From positions 47,446,930 to 47,510,929 of the forward strand of contig NC_053148.1 in assembly GCF_016808335.1 (NCBI RefSeq): 64,000 bases of DNA. The letters are read 5' to 3'. This document shows, one piece after another, positions 12,928 through 24,565 of this stretch. Position 1 is the first letter of the stretch; each line of letters begins with the position of its first letter. The DNA comes from Panicum virgatum (lineage: Eukaryota; Streptophyta; Magnoliopsida; Poales; Poaceae). The position numbers and the translations under genes are program-made. The notes below the pieces were generated by a model. The model made no database searches and had not been told where the DNA came from. It saw only the letters and a program-made list of their open reading frames with translations.

Positions 12928-12978
12928 TCACGGCAGGCACATGGTCTGGCCGCTGCACGTGTACTTGCCCGTCCAATC
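12928..12978 (-). pseudogene. Possible captured terminal exon inside the Helitron
   Basis: Minus strand: an acceptor-like ...TATCACAG is followed by 16 codons, DWTGKYTCSGQTMCLP, and a TGA. The Cys-rich short tail and the splice acceptor look like the last exon of a host gene taken up by the Helitron. The parent gene was not recognised. Confidence 0.3.
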
Positions 12979-13030
12979 CTGTGATAGGGAGAAGGAAGCT
13001 GTTAGCTGATTTAGCCTGGGTTAACAACAA

Positions 13031-14866
13031 CCCAAATAAGGGAGAGGTAGACCGGCAGCTGTAGCAACGTGTATGTTGTCCTTATTTTGTCATTATACAT
13101 GAATATATTTTGTAATACAGTATCCAAATCCAATTAGCCAATTAGGAAATATCAGGCTCTAAGGTAACTATTGGCGGCCCATTGAAATTCTTTGATTGTG
13201 TTCCGTCCAATAAAATTTAGGCCTGGACATGAGTCATGACAGGAGAGAAGAACGAACGTCACTTGCACCTGATGGCCGGGACATGATGAGAGGAAATTGC
13301 TGTTGTGGGAGCCTCCTGACACTGATACTGGACATATCAAAATCAATGTTGATGATGTTGTCTCTATGCAGAATCACAAGCTGGTATTGGCCTTGTGAGT
13401 GGGGATCACACATGTAAAGTCATACTTTCAGCCTACATAGATTATTTAGTCCGACTGTATGGCGGTCATTCACTACTATCGAAATAAGGGGCCCGCCATA
13501 CTTATTCTGTTATTCACCAACCAAGAGGCTACATATTGCAAGAATGCTTCAAAATTAGTATCGAGTCATGTGAAAGAGAGCAGAACAATATCACAAATGA
13601 TCTAGCTTAGACCACGAAGCTGCTAAACCATAGCGTAGTATGGCACGATCTCTCTCTGAAGCGTTAAAAGCAATAAATATCTTTAATTGCTTGGATAGTA
13701 TAATCCCCTTCTGAAGTGTTTGAATAATTAATAAAATTTTCTCTTTACTTGCAAAAAAATATGAAACTAGAATACATTTTAGCTCTTTTTTGCGGGTACA
13801 TTTTTAGCTTCCTCAATCGAGGAGCACGCATACCCACAGTAGAGATCCATGTACAATTGTTCCCAAGCATCCGAGGCACGAGGAAGCAGCCTAGCTATGA
13901 GCAACATGGGAAAAAGTTCAATTGTGTAGCCCTTTAACGGAGAATAAGAGCAAAAACATGTTATGTTTTGCTCCAGATACAATGATTCAATTTTCTAAAA
14001 ACGAGAGAACAATTGTGGCATTTTTTTTAGAGAAGCTAAGTTGTTACATCGATCATTCTCAGCTCAATTGATCACGAATGAAAGGTAAAGGTATACACAA
14101 AACAAAGAATACAAAAGAAGAATATATTATTGTTTCTCCATTTGTTATTGGGAAATATATACATAGCGACTACCTCCAACGCTTTGTTTGCCGAATGGAT
14201 ATTTCCCCTTAAATCCGCTGTAGCAAGGATCAAAATCGAAGCCAAAAGATCTCTTGAAGACAGTTTGCATAAAGGGGTACACCATTTTTTCTCGAAAACA
14301 ACAATGGTTTGGTGTAGGTATTATGTAGATGTGATGTGGTTTCAAACTTGAAGGCAATAGGATTATGCACAATTTTGAGAGGGGCTAATAATTTTTTTTT
14401 GGAGAGATCATGGAGACTTGGAGAGGCACACATTGATGGTAGCACATGGGGAACAACTACTATCAAAATTAAGAAATGAGAAAAAAATGTGAGGATGGTG
14501 TGGCCATGGTAGAGATTTGACACGATTGCAATCTACATGATGATGAAAGAGGGCAAGATTTCAAGAGGCTGACGACAACCGTGGTGAAAGCAATGTGTTA
14601 GCCATGAAGAAGCGCAGTTGGACAACAAATTTGGAGAAGCCTCCACGATCAGAAGATAGAAGAGGAAGGGCAGTAGGGCTAAGAAGCAATCTCAATCTAG
14701 AAAGTGATGAGAGTTAGTGCTCGACTTGGAGAGCGCACGTCGCAACACAATCCCTATCGAGTCAGGAGGTCGTGTATCACCCTAACATAGCAGAGCATCG
14801 ATGTCATCACCGAGCTGAGGCATTGTGATGACCACGGGCAATGATGAGAGACGAAGTGAGCACATG
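13031..14866. other. Helitron interior, no gene seen
   Basis: AT-rich sequence with only short, unsupported reading frames. No domain, RNA gene or repeat of note was found. Confidence 0.5.
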
Positions 14867-15115
14867 ACCTGTTTGGGACTGCTTCACTCCAGTTTTCCAG
14901 GTCCACTCCAGAAACTCCATGGTGGTGTATCTCCACAAATTTCTGAAGCACCACTTTACATGGCCTTCAAATCCACAAAAATGCATGAACTAGCAGGGGA
15001 GGCCTTCATATTCATGAAGACAGCTACTCTAAGTTTTGTGGAGTAATGGTGTTTGAATTGGGAGCGACTCCACAACTTGAAGCTGAAATATCTAGAGTGG
15101 AACAGTCTTATATTA
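14867..15115. repeat. Decayed hAT-like MITE
   Basis: One side reads CTGTTTGGGACTGCTTCACT and the other contains GGAGCGACTCC and AGAGTGGAACAGTC. This is the layout of grass hAT-type MITEs whose ends read GTTTGGGACTGCTCCACTCC, but the right end is eroded and no 8-bp target duplication was found. Confidence 0.35.
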
Positions 15116-15650
15116 ATTAGTTAGGAAAGGGTTGTATATTACCAATACAACGATGAGTTTGCTAACCCTGGTGCATGATTAATGGTGGAAAAAGGTACAA
15201 TCACCATAAGAAAAAGATGATCTAGCTTATGCGCATTAAGGTATCATTTCAAAATTCAAACTCAATTAAATTAATAATATTATCTCTAATCGATACTCAT
15301 CTGGATCGTCTTTTAATGGTTTAAGGAATTTATCACATAGCAAAGACTCTGAAACAAAAATTTACATAACCAGCTAATAATTAAAAATTATACTCATGTT
15401 AAGAAATTTTAAAGTGTATATTGAGTTAAAAAAATATCTCTACATAAATTGTTCCCTTTTTCTTCTTACCCATATTACCAAAAGAATAAGGCACAAAATA
15501 TGATGGTGAAGAAAACATAGGCGATATCTTCAGTCTAGATCATTAAGACTTCCATAACAGGATTAAATGAAACTATACACCCGTTTCTTCAAATAATAAA
15601 ACTTAAATATCAACATAAAAAATACTAGCTACTGCGCGGGTCACCTTCCT
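15111..15650. other. AT-rich Helitron 3' part, no gene seen
   Basis: Low-complexity AT-rich sequence leading to the Helitron end. Nothing coding. Confidence 0.5.
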
Positions 15651-15701
15651 AGTTACAAATATATACTATCAATAAAAAATAAAGCTAGATGCTGGCCAGC
15701 G

Positions 15702-15791
15702 CGGCCGTTGTCGAGTGCCTGGACGGGGGACGGCGACGGCGACAGCGTCATCACCATCGAGGAGTTCAGGCTGATGGCCGACCTGCTCTAG
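15702..15791 (+). pseudogene. C-terminal EF-hand fragment of a calmodulin-like gene
   Basis: Reads VVECLD then, after a one-base shift, an Asp/Gly-rich calcium loop followed by ITIEEFRLMADLL and a stop (TAG at 15789). This is the last EF-hand of a CML protein; the N-terminus is missing. It is the least altered C-terminus in the array. Confidence 0.65.
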
Positions 15792-16357
15792 ATCGAGCCT
15801 AGGCTGCCGCACCTACGCTTGGAACGGTGTCTAGTTTGTTCTGTGCCCGTGGTGTTCATCTATGTACTGAGCTTGACAATAATCAAGTGCGTGTTTTTTT
15901 TCGAAAAAAGGATTTCTCTGCAAATAATCAAGTGGATGTTCATATCTATGATCCTCCGTGGACTGAGCAACGTGCAAGAGAACGCGCGTGTTTACGGCCT
16001 CGTGAAGGCTGCAGGCTGCAGCCATGGAACAGAGCACCGGCCACCCTGCTCTAATGGTGGTGGGAAGCTGGAGTCTGAAGGTACGGTATGGCGCGGCCGC
16101 GGCGCGGCAGGGGAACCTCCAGTAGAACTCACCGCGGTGGCTGCTCACGGTGGAGGTGCTCCTGGATCTGATGAACACCTGGGAGCTCGCGCTCGGCGTG
16201 GTGCCGCCGTTCGCCGTGCCGGCGCTCCGCGGCTTGAGGTAGCCGCCGGGCCCCACCCTTTTGGGTCCGGCTCTTGCTCGCCCGAGCATCCCCTTGAAGC
16301 GGTGAATGTGCAAATCGTGGCCGCACAAGTGCGATCAAACGGCTGCGACGGACCCCA

Positions 16358-16386
16358 GGTGGACGGTATTTCATTTACCGTCCACA
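16358..16386. repeat. Array hairpin 1
   Basis: Arms GTGGACGGTA / TACCGTCCAC around the short spacer TTTCATT. Confidence 0.8.
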
Positions 16387-17149
16387 CCACGCCAGGGTTT
16401 CGGTCTGTGCCTTGTCGAGCTCCGCGGCGGCTGCAGTATCGCACGTGCCCGCGTTCGCCGTGCCCTGCGTCCGTCTGGGCGGCCGCCAATGGCGTCGTCG
16501 CCGCCATCGGATTTCGCGGCGAGCTTGCCTCGGATTCATACGAAAAGCCTGTCGCCATCGCGCCGAGGAGTGGCTTGCCGTGCGCGCCGGCCGGCGCCGA
16601 ACACAATGACTGGCTCGTCGTAGGTGCTCCTGGACGCGACGAGTGCCGGGAGTTGGGGCAGGGCGAGGTCGGCGCTGCAGTACGACGCGCCCTAGGTCGT
16701 GGTTGCAAAAGCTCCAATCTCATAGGCACAGCCATCGTCGGCACCGTCGGCAATGAGGAGTACTTCAAGCTCATGGCGACCTCATCGCCGGACCCTCGCT
16801 TCGTTGCTTGCATCCTGATCCTCGAAGTCCGACGCGGAGGACGCGGCAAGTAGGTACACGCCGGCGCCGTGGCGGCTGCCTCGCCGGCATGGAGGTACGG
16901 CGCGGCCGCCGCAGGGGAATGGCTCAGAACTCACCGCGACGGCTGGCTCGCGGTGGACGTGATGAACGTCGTGGAGCTTCAGCGCGCGGCTGCAGCGCGC
17001 CGCGTCGGCGCTCGATGGCTCGAGGTAGCCGCCGGCCCCCTCTTTTGATCCAACGACAGGCTCCCGCGGCCCCGAGAGTTGACTGTGGTCAATAACTTCT
17101 TCAAATCTCGGCCGCACAATCCCGATCAAATGGCCGCGAAGGACCCAAG

Positions 17150-17180
17150 GGGTGGACGGTAAATGAAATACCGTCCACCC
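17150..17180. repeat. Array hairpin 2 (loop inverted)
   Basis: Arms GGGTGGACGGTA / TACCGTCCACCC as in the others, but the centre reads AATGAAA, the reverse complement of the TTTCATT centre of copies 1 and 5. The outer flanks are in the common orientation, so only the palindrome is flipped. Confidence 0.8.
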
Positions 17181-17395
17181 CTGTCGTTGTTTCGTCGCCC
17201 GACCAAGCTACGGCCAGGTCCCGTGTCTCGCCACGCGCGGCGCCGCTGCGCTCCGCCGTGCTCGAGCTTGTGTGCCGTGGCCACCCTCGCGTCCGGCGAC
17301 GGCGAGGATGACGGTCATCTCCTTGTTGTCATCCGACTTGTGCTCATCCTCGGCTCTTCTCAGGGCAGACCTGCCGTCCCTGTTGCGGCTGCAGT

Positions 17396-17728
17396 TTGCC
17401 ATGCCCGAGGTCAAGGCGCGACATGCTGGCGCGCACCGACGCCGACGCCGACCGCGACGGGCGGCTCAGCATCGAGGATCTCCTGGACGTGATGAACGCC
17501 GGGGAGCTCGCGCACTCGGCGACCTGCTGCAGTCGGCGCTGCCCACGCTCGAGGGCGACGGGGGCGCGCTGGTCGGCGCGGACGAGCTCGCCAGGGCGCT
17601 CAGCGTCGTGGGCGCCGCCAGCGCCGAGGACTGCGCGGCCATCGTCGAGTGCCTGGACGGCGACGGCGACGGCGATGGCGCCATCACCATTGAGGAGTTC
17701 AGAGGCTCATGGCCGACCTACTCTAGAT
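17396..17728 (+). pseudogene. Calmodulin-like (CML) EF-hand protein, frameshifted
   Basis: Best-preserved copy of the array. First part: an EF-hand loop DADADRDGRLSIED followed by LLDVMNAGELA. After a frameshift near 17,515: LGDLLQSALPTLEGD, ADELARALSVVGAASAEDCA and a final loop DGDGDGDGAITIEE. Such short plant CML proteins bind calcium and relay signals. At least one frameshift in the middle and one after the last EF-hand (FRGS instead of the FRLMADLL seen at 15,770) make it non-functional. The start codon is uncertain. Confidence 0.75.
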
Positions 17729-18232
17729 CGAACCTACGCTGCCACACCTACACTTGGAAATTGGAACGGTTTCTAGTTTGCTGTGTACCCGTGGTGTTCA
17801 TCTATGATATTCCGTGGGCTGAGCAACGTACAAGACGAAAACGCAAAGCTTGCAAGTCGAGAAGGCTGCAGGCGGCAGCCATGGACCAGAGCACCGGGCA
17901 CCTCTGGTAGTGGTGGGAAGCTGGAAGGTATGGCGCGGCCGCGCGGCATGGGAATGGCTCCAGTGGAACTCACCGCGGCGGCTGACTCACGGTGGAGGTG
18001 CTCCTGGACCTGATGAACGCCCGGGTGCTCGCGCTAGGTGCGCTGCCGCCGTCCGCCGTGCCGGCACTCGCGGCTCGAGGTCGCCGCCGGGCCCACCCTT
18101 TCCGTCCGGGTCCGGCTCTTGCTCTCCCGAGAGGTGACAGCGGTCAATAAAACCCGCGAATTATCCCCTTGGACCGGTGAGTCTGCAAATCACGGCCGCA
18201 CAAGTCCGATCGAACGGCTTCGAAGGACCCAG

Positions 18233-18263
18233 GGATGGACGGTATTTCGTTTACCGTCCACCC
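18233..18263. repeat. Array hairpin 3
   Basis: TGGACGGTATTTCGTTTACC GTCCA. It is followed at 18,268-18,288 by a second small palindrome with arms GGTCG / CGACC, also seen in degraded form after hairpins 4 and 5. Confidence 0.8.
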
Positions 18264-19024
18264 CCTAGGTCGTTATTTCGTTACCGACCACGCCAGTCGC
18301 CGTGCCCAGGGCGGCAGGCCTCTCTGTCCATGTCTAGCCAAGCGCGGCGGCTGCTGCAGTCCGCCGTTCGCCCGGGCTCGAAGCCACCCATCCCGTCCAG
18401 CGACGGCGACGCCCGACCCCGACGGTCTCCTCCATGTTGATAGCGCAGGAACACCTGGACTGGACACCATGAACGCCGGCAGTTCGAGCTGGGCTCGCTG
18501 TTGCTGCTGCTGCAGTGCTGCCTGCAGATCGATCGAGGCCCAGAGGCGCGGTCGAGCTCGGGGTCGCACCTAGCGTCGTAGGCACACAGGCACAAAAGCC
18601 CGCGACGGCGCCATCAGCAATGAGGAGTTCTAGTTCATGGCCGACCTCGTCGCTGCCCCCGGGCTTTGCTGCTTGCACCCTGAGCCTCGAGTCCGATGCG
18701 GAGAACGCAGCGTGCAGGTACGCGCCGACGCCGCTTGCAACTCGCCAAGCCGGCCTGCAGCCAGGGAACAGAGGGTAACCGGCCACATCCGTGGTGGCAC
18801 GAAGCTGGAGAATGGCGCACGGCTGCAGGGGAACGACTCCGGCGGAACTCACCGCAGCAGCTGGCTCATGGAGTCATGGCGGATGCGATGGACGCCGCGG
18901 CACGCGGCTGCATTCAGCCGGCGCCTGCGCTCCTCGGCTCGAGGTAGGCGACGGACCCCACCCTTTCGATGAGACTGCAAATCTTGGCCTCACAATCTCG
19001 ATCAAACGGCTGCGAGGGACCCCA

Positions 19025-19057
19025 GGGGTGGACGGCATTTTAATTACCGTCCACCCC
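19025..19057. repeat. Array hairpin 4
   Basis: Arms GGGGTGGACGG / CCGTCCACCCC with one mismatch in the inner arm. Confidence 0.8.
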
Positions 19058-19950
19058 AGGTCGTTATTTCATTTCGCGACCACGCCATGGCTTCCGGCCG
19101 TGTCTCGCCAAGCGCGGCTGCTGCTGCAGTTCGCCATCCGCCCGCTCTCAAGGCCGCCCGTCCCGTCCGGCGAGGGCGAGGCGCCGATAACCGCCTCCTT
19201 GTTGATAGGACGCGGGAACTCTTGGACACCATGAACGCCGGCGGTTCGAGCTGCGCTCACTGGGGCTGCTGCAGTGCCGCCATTCCCGAGGTCACGCCGC
19301 ACGCACGGACGCACCGACGCCTCCGAACGCAATGCCCGGCAAATCGTAGACGTATAAGCTCCTGGATGAGGTGAACTCCAGGGGTTTGGAGTTCAATTCG
19401 GACAGGGCGAGCTGCCGAGCTCAACGCTGCAGCCGGCAGCAGGGCGCGCCGCGCCCAGGTCGATCGAGGACCCGTTGGCGCGCTGGTCACGGTCGAACTC
19501 ACAGTTACATCTAGCCTCCTAGGCAGAGCTGGCGACGGCGCCATTAGCGACACGGAGTTCAAGCTCATTGCCGAAGTCCAATTCGTAGGACGACGCGGTG
19601 GGCAGGCAGGTACGCGCCGACGCTGCTTGCAACTCGTCAAGCCTGCAGCCGTTGAACAGAGTACCGGCCACGTCTGATGGTGGTAGGAAGCTGGAGGCCT
19701 GGAGCTGGAGGGCCGCACGGCATCAGGTGAACAGCATCATTGGAACTCACCGCGGCAGATGGCTTCATGGAGTCGTGGCGGACGTGATGAACGTCGCGGT
19801 GCCGGTGCGCTGCTGGCTTCGCCGTGCCCCCACCCTTTTTACTCGACAACCGGCTCGTGGTCAATAATTTCTTCAAATGGTCCTTCTAGAACGGTAAATA
19901 CGCAAATCTCGGTCGCAAAAGTTTGATCGGACGGCCGCGATGGGACCCTG

Positions 19951-19983
19951 GGGGTGGACGGTATTTCATTTACCGTCCACCCC
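19951..19983. repeat. Array hairpin 5
   Basis: Arms GGGGTGGACGGTA / TACCGTCCACCCC around TTTCATT, the same centre as hairpin 1. Confidence 0.8.
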
Positions 19984-21503
19984 GGCACCCCCTGGTCGTT
20001 CCCCGACCACGCCGGGGGTTCGGTCCACGCCTCGCCAAGCACGGCGGCCGCTGCATTCTCGCTTGCGCAGGCTTTTTGGCTTGCCCCTGGCGTCCGGCGG
20101 GCCGCTGCCGGACTCGTTGCCGCACTCGGGATTCGCGGCGTTCGTCGAAAAGCTTGTCGCCGAGGAATGGAGCGCCGCGCGCGCCGGCCGACGCCGAACA
20201 CAATGGCTGGCTCATCCCTCGTCGTAGGTGCTCCTGGACGCGACGAACGCCGGGGGTTCGGGCAGGGCGAGCTCGGCGCTGCAGCAGTACGACGCGCCTT
20301 AGATCGTGGTTGCAACAGCACCAAGCCTCGTAGGCACAGCCATCGACGGCACCGTCAGCAATGAGGAGTTCAAGCTCATGGCGACCTCATCGCTGGTCCC
20401 GCGCTTCGCTGCTTGCATCCGGCGACGGTGACGGTCGCCTCCTCCTTGTGAACGGCCCTTCTTTGTCCTCCTCACCGTGGAGGAGCTCCTGCCGGAGTTC
20501 GGACTGGACTCTCCCGTTGCTGCGGCAGCTCGCCGTGCCCGAGGTCAAGGCCCGACGGCAGCTCAACGTTGATGTTAACTCGAGGGATAAGCAAGTGGGT
20601 AGGATGCTAATTTTGCAGGGACAGGAGCCTGTAGGAATTTTCTGACATCCTGTGTGCGCGCAGATCAATTTCTGTGTTTGGTTTTCTGTGCAATCTTTCA
20701 ATGAGTGCGATCCCAAGGTACATTGCATGGATTTGGCCAGACAGAATGAAAAGGCGCGGAGATCAAAATTCAGGAATATGAACTCTGAAAACATGAAGAT
20801 ACAGTGCCCCTGATGGTGTCAGGAACAGTTGCAGGAGCAGAGGAGCGGGGCGGGGGGGCAACCTTTTACTCCAAAAAGAGATAATACAAAAAAATCAAAC
20901 GGACGTCAAGAGCTGTGTACCCAGGTAAGATATTGCACTAAAACGTCCACTCCTCGAGCATGCCCTGCACGCTGTTCTTGCGCCAAAAAGCAGGAGAGGG
21001 AGAGGCCTCGTACGTGGTCTCCTGGAATCGCAGAAAGGCGCTGGTTGGCCAAAAGCGACACCACCGTACCGCAGGACTGCCGTACCGGCCGGGCAGGGGC
21101 AGCTCCCCCGGTTCTTCACCGTCGCAGCCGACGGAGCCCGCCGGCGGCGGCATGGCTGCACGCAACGCTCACGGTTCCGCCCGCCGGCGCACACGGTTCC
21201 GGGCAAAAGAGGGATGCACGCCTGGGGAGCGTTCGAGTAGCGCGAAGGCACGGTGCCAATCAGCATCTCGATGCCTCTAGTGGTGGCAAGACTTTATTAG
21301 AGGCAAAAGCATGATGTGCTCAACTTGCTTGGGGGTAAATGGGGTGCCACTACTCTCCATCGTGTTCGCTAAACCGGCCGGCCGCTCTAATCCTACCCGC
21401 GGCCGTGCAGAGGGCTCGTCCAAACCCGAGTACCTTATCACCCATCGGTGGAGGCCATGAAGCCGCCCTACCCACCACATCAGTTTGGTCGCATGTTGAT
21501 GGA

Positions 21504-21697
21504 CAGTGGCGGATCCACGATTTGCCCTGGGGGGCTGCCCCCCTTTCTTCTTCCTCTCTCCTTTCTTTCCCCTGCCCCCCTTTCTTCTTCCTTTCTCCTT
21601 TCTTTCCCCTTCTTCTCCCTCCTTGCCTCTACTTTCCATGGAGTTTCTGGGGGTAGGGGGCTTGAGCCCCCCTGCCCCCACGCTAGATCCGCCCCTG
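21504..21697. mobile_element. hAT-type MITE, 194 bp
   Basis: Ends CAGTGGCGGATCCACG and (reverse complement) CAGGGGCGGATCTAGCG are inverted repeats. The insert is flanked by a perfect 8-bp target duplication TTGATGGA at 21496-21503 and 21698-21705, as made by hAT transposases. No coding capacity. Confidence 0.88.
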
Positions 21698-21705
21698 TTG
21701 ATGGA

Positions 21706-22532
21706 GATTGTATGTTTTCGTATTGCCACTGCTGAGGGTGCGAGTGCGACCGTGGATAATTTGATTGTTGTTAAGCTCTATATATAATCAGGCAACTACG
21801 ATCCGAATTGAATAATAATGATCAGCTGATCCATATCTGTTTTCCTTCAAGTAGCCTCATGTCTGATATAAACATATATATGATACTTCTATTATACAAT
21901 GACAGACAAATAACATGGTATGTTGGTAATACCAGTAAAGGAAAAAAATCGGAGGTGGACGATAAACGTGTTTATCGGATTTTTTGGAAATTTATCGGAT
22001 TCGTCATTTTTCTTTCAAACAATTTTTTTTAAAAAAAATTCTCAAACTATACACAAAATAATCTAGATTATGTCCAAATAATCTAACAAAAAAAAGGAAG
22101 ACATCATAACGTATAGAAATGAGAAGATATATGGACTAGGAGGAAGAGGATGGGCACGGATGCGAAGTTACTGATAAATTTCTACAAACCGGTCACCACC
22201 GATAAACACGATTATCAGATTTCTCGTTTTTTTCTTTCACCGATGAATTTTTCCCTAACATATGAGGATTTAGTTCATGACGGCTCGTTTGGTCTATAAG
22301 AATTGAGATGGATATATATTGATCTCATTTGCACATCTATTCACATGATTTAATCCATTTTCTGTTAAAAAATGCAACCTAGCACGTGCAATTTGATCTA
22401 GGATTTTTTTTATATTATACCAAAAAAATCCCAAGCCATGCATCCTATATTATCAGCACCTTGGCATGCATGGTGGCGTGGCGGCTGCTCTCTCCCTCTG
22501 TTTGAGACAGGCGTCAGGCCTCAGCGACGAGG
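21706..22532. other. AT-rich upstream region of protease gene 2, no gene seen
   Basis: Contains an imperfect inverted pair (GGTGGACGATAAACGTGTTTATCGG-like at 21,953 and ACCGATAAACACGATTATCA-like at 22,197) that may be a worn MITE. At 22,495-22,515 the promoter motif TCTGTTTGAGACAGGCGTCA shared with gene 1 reappears. Confidence 0.4.
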
Positions 22533-23359
22533 CTATTGCAGGCGGTTTTTTCTTTTTTATATTTAAAAAAATCAAAAATATATGTCCTTTTTGAAATATT
22601 TCAAAAATATACCCCGGTCGCCCTCCCATAGGGCGACAGGCCCAATGTGTAATTTTTTTTTTCAAATTTGCAACAAAGTCCCTGGAGAAAAAAAAACAAG
22701 CCCTGTCGCCCGTTGGGGGCGGCGACAGGGGCCTGTCGCCTGGCCCACAGGCGACCGCCGCTGGGCCCGGCCCACAGTCGCGGCAGGGGGCCTGTCGCCC
22801 CCCCCCCCCCCCCCCCCCCCGCGGGCGACCGGGGTCTCCCCCCTTATAAAAGCCCCAGCCCTCCCCTTCCCTCCTCATTTGAGCCCGAAAATTCCACCGA
22901 AAATCCAGAAAAAAAGAGAGGAGTGAGGAGAAGGAAAGCGGCGAAGCCCTGCCGGATTCAGCACTTGTGATCTGCAGGTTAGTACATTTAGTTTAAATAT
23001 TGTTATATTTAAGTACTACATATTTAAATATGAGTAATTTAATTTAATTAGTGCTATAGTAGATCCATTTAAGTAGGAGTTCAATGATACTTTAGTTTGT
23101 AGTTACGTAGTAGTAAATTAGTTTAGAAAATTAGTTCTACGCATTTATTATTACAATTGCAGTGCTATTAGAGACATGTTTATAAATTAATTATGATTTA
23201 GAATAGAATTTGGCATATGCAGTATAGAATTCGAGAGTCATCACGTAGTTATGAATACTTATACGTTGTAGTTGAATTTCATACTTAGTTTTTACGGATT
23301 ATTGAATAAGGTAGTGAAGTAAAGAGTATAACTCGATAAGTATTATGTGATATACAGAT

Positions 23360-24565
23360 ATGTCGAGCAAAATGCAGTTTCAAGTATTTTATGGTGAATA
23401 CAATATTATGTATGGGCCAAATGGAGTAGATCTTTCTGCCTTTAAGCGCACATCTAGCGGCATAGATAAACCTCTGGAAAGGAGTTTTGGTTCCATATGT
23501 AAGTGGCTGCAGCGTGGGTTCCATGTTGATCCGTTGACACATGTGATCACTGTCCAGTCTCTTGTTAATTGGGAGGTAGAAAGTGAATTATGGGAATTAA
23601 TGATGATACACAGCACTGATGACTGGCAGAAGTACATGCAAGCAGCTCTAGAGCGTGGGTGGCCTCTGGCCATTCTTGTTCAAATCCGGGAGAAGACACA
23701 AAATGAAATCCAACATTGTGCAGATCAAGGAACTCCGAGTATTCGAAGAGAGACCAATTATGTTGAGCAAGATGAGTCAGAAGAGACAGAGAACCAAAAC
23801 ATGGGACCACAGGGCCTTGCTGATGAGGGAGAGATGATACATAGCATTGTGGACGAGATGGAGGCAGAAGACCAAACCGCAATAGAGATGGAAGAATATG
23901 AGGACTCATCTGATGACGAGCAGTACTCATTGCCAAAAGAGTGGAAAGAGCATGATTTTGGCAGTCATATCGCAGAAGATGTACGAAATCAGGAGTGAGA
24001 GTACAGAGGGAATGAGGTAGTGCAAGGTGCAACATATCCAAACATTGAAGCCGTAAAAGATGCTGTGAGACTATGGGCAATCTCATTGAAACGAGAATTC
24101 AGAGTCGTGAAGTCTGGCAGTAAAGAATATGAGGTGAAGTGTGTGAATGCTGGATGTCCATGGCGAGTACATGCATTCAAGGGAAAATGGAAGTCAAACT
24201 GGAAATGTTTTGTCCTTGAAGCTTTTATGACATATACCTTTTACCAGCCGTGACTAGGGGACAAAGAATTATGCAACGAGCCTTCTTTTGCATAGGTGCT
24301 TCTGTTAGAGCATTTCAGTTTTGTCTTCCGGTGATCTGCATTGATGGCACATTTTTGACTGGAAGGTATAAAGGTCAGATACTCACCGCAATCGGTGTAG
24401 ATTGCAACAACCAAATTGTTCCGCTCGCATTTGTATTTGTTGAGAATGAGAACATAGACAGTTGGTATTGGTTCCTTGAATGAGTGAAGAATCATGTTGT
24501 TGCTGCACGTCTAGATGTGTGCCTTATTAGTGATAGGCATGCAGGTATCCTGCAATCAATTGCGT
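23360..24565 (+). pseudogene. MuDR-type transposase remnant (MULE 1)
   Basis: N-terminal part MQFQVFYGEYNIMYGPNGVD, acidic linker, then YPNIEAVKDAVRLWAISLKR and CPWRVHAFKGKWK (the MuDR DNA-binding module), then CIDGTFLTGRYKGQIL (first catalytic Asp) and LISDRHAGILQSI (second Asp). Compared with MULE 2, about 70-80 residues before the catalytic core are missing near 24,245, with a frame change. In-frame stops occur at 23,996 and 24,481, and the protein is cut at about 24,565 by the fusion with the mobile-domain tail. It cannot be active. Confidence 0.85.

Larger units (their letters stand above)
12176..15652 (+). mobile_element. Probable non-autonomous Helitron, about 3.5 kb
   Basis: Starts TCTATTATATTAATAAGG right after an A and ends ...GCGCGGGTCACCTTCCTAG right before a T, matching Helitron rules (5' TC, 3' CTRR, insertion between A and T, no target duplication) and ends common in grass Helitrons. 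Inside are tandem repeats near the 5' end and a possible captured exon (12928-12978). No RepHel helicase was found, so it would depend on another element. The 3' hairpin is weak, which lowers confidence. Confidence 0.5.
15655..20650 (+). repeat. Tandem array of decayed calmodulin-like gene units
   Basis: A composite unit of about 0.8-1.1 kb recurs five to six times. Landmarks: a C-terminal EF-hand piece ending GAGGAGTTC-(A)AGCTCATGG (15,760; 16,755; 17,690; 18,620; 19,550; 20,360), an ACCGG-CAC...GTGGTGGGAAGCTGGA segment (16,035; 17,899; 18,778; 19,663), a CCGCGGCTGGCTCACGG segment, then a hairpin (five copies listed separately). All copies are broken by stops and frameshifts, and long open frames here come from the high GC content. 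It looks like repeated unequal crossing-over of one calmodulin-like locus plus its flank. Confidence 0.75.

Noticed and set aside
15819..20364. Many open frames of 100-340 codons on both strands
   Set aside because: They lie in the decayed EF-hand array, are Arg/Pro/Ala-rich, are not conserved between array units and contain no domain.
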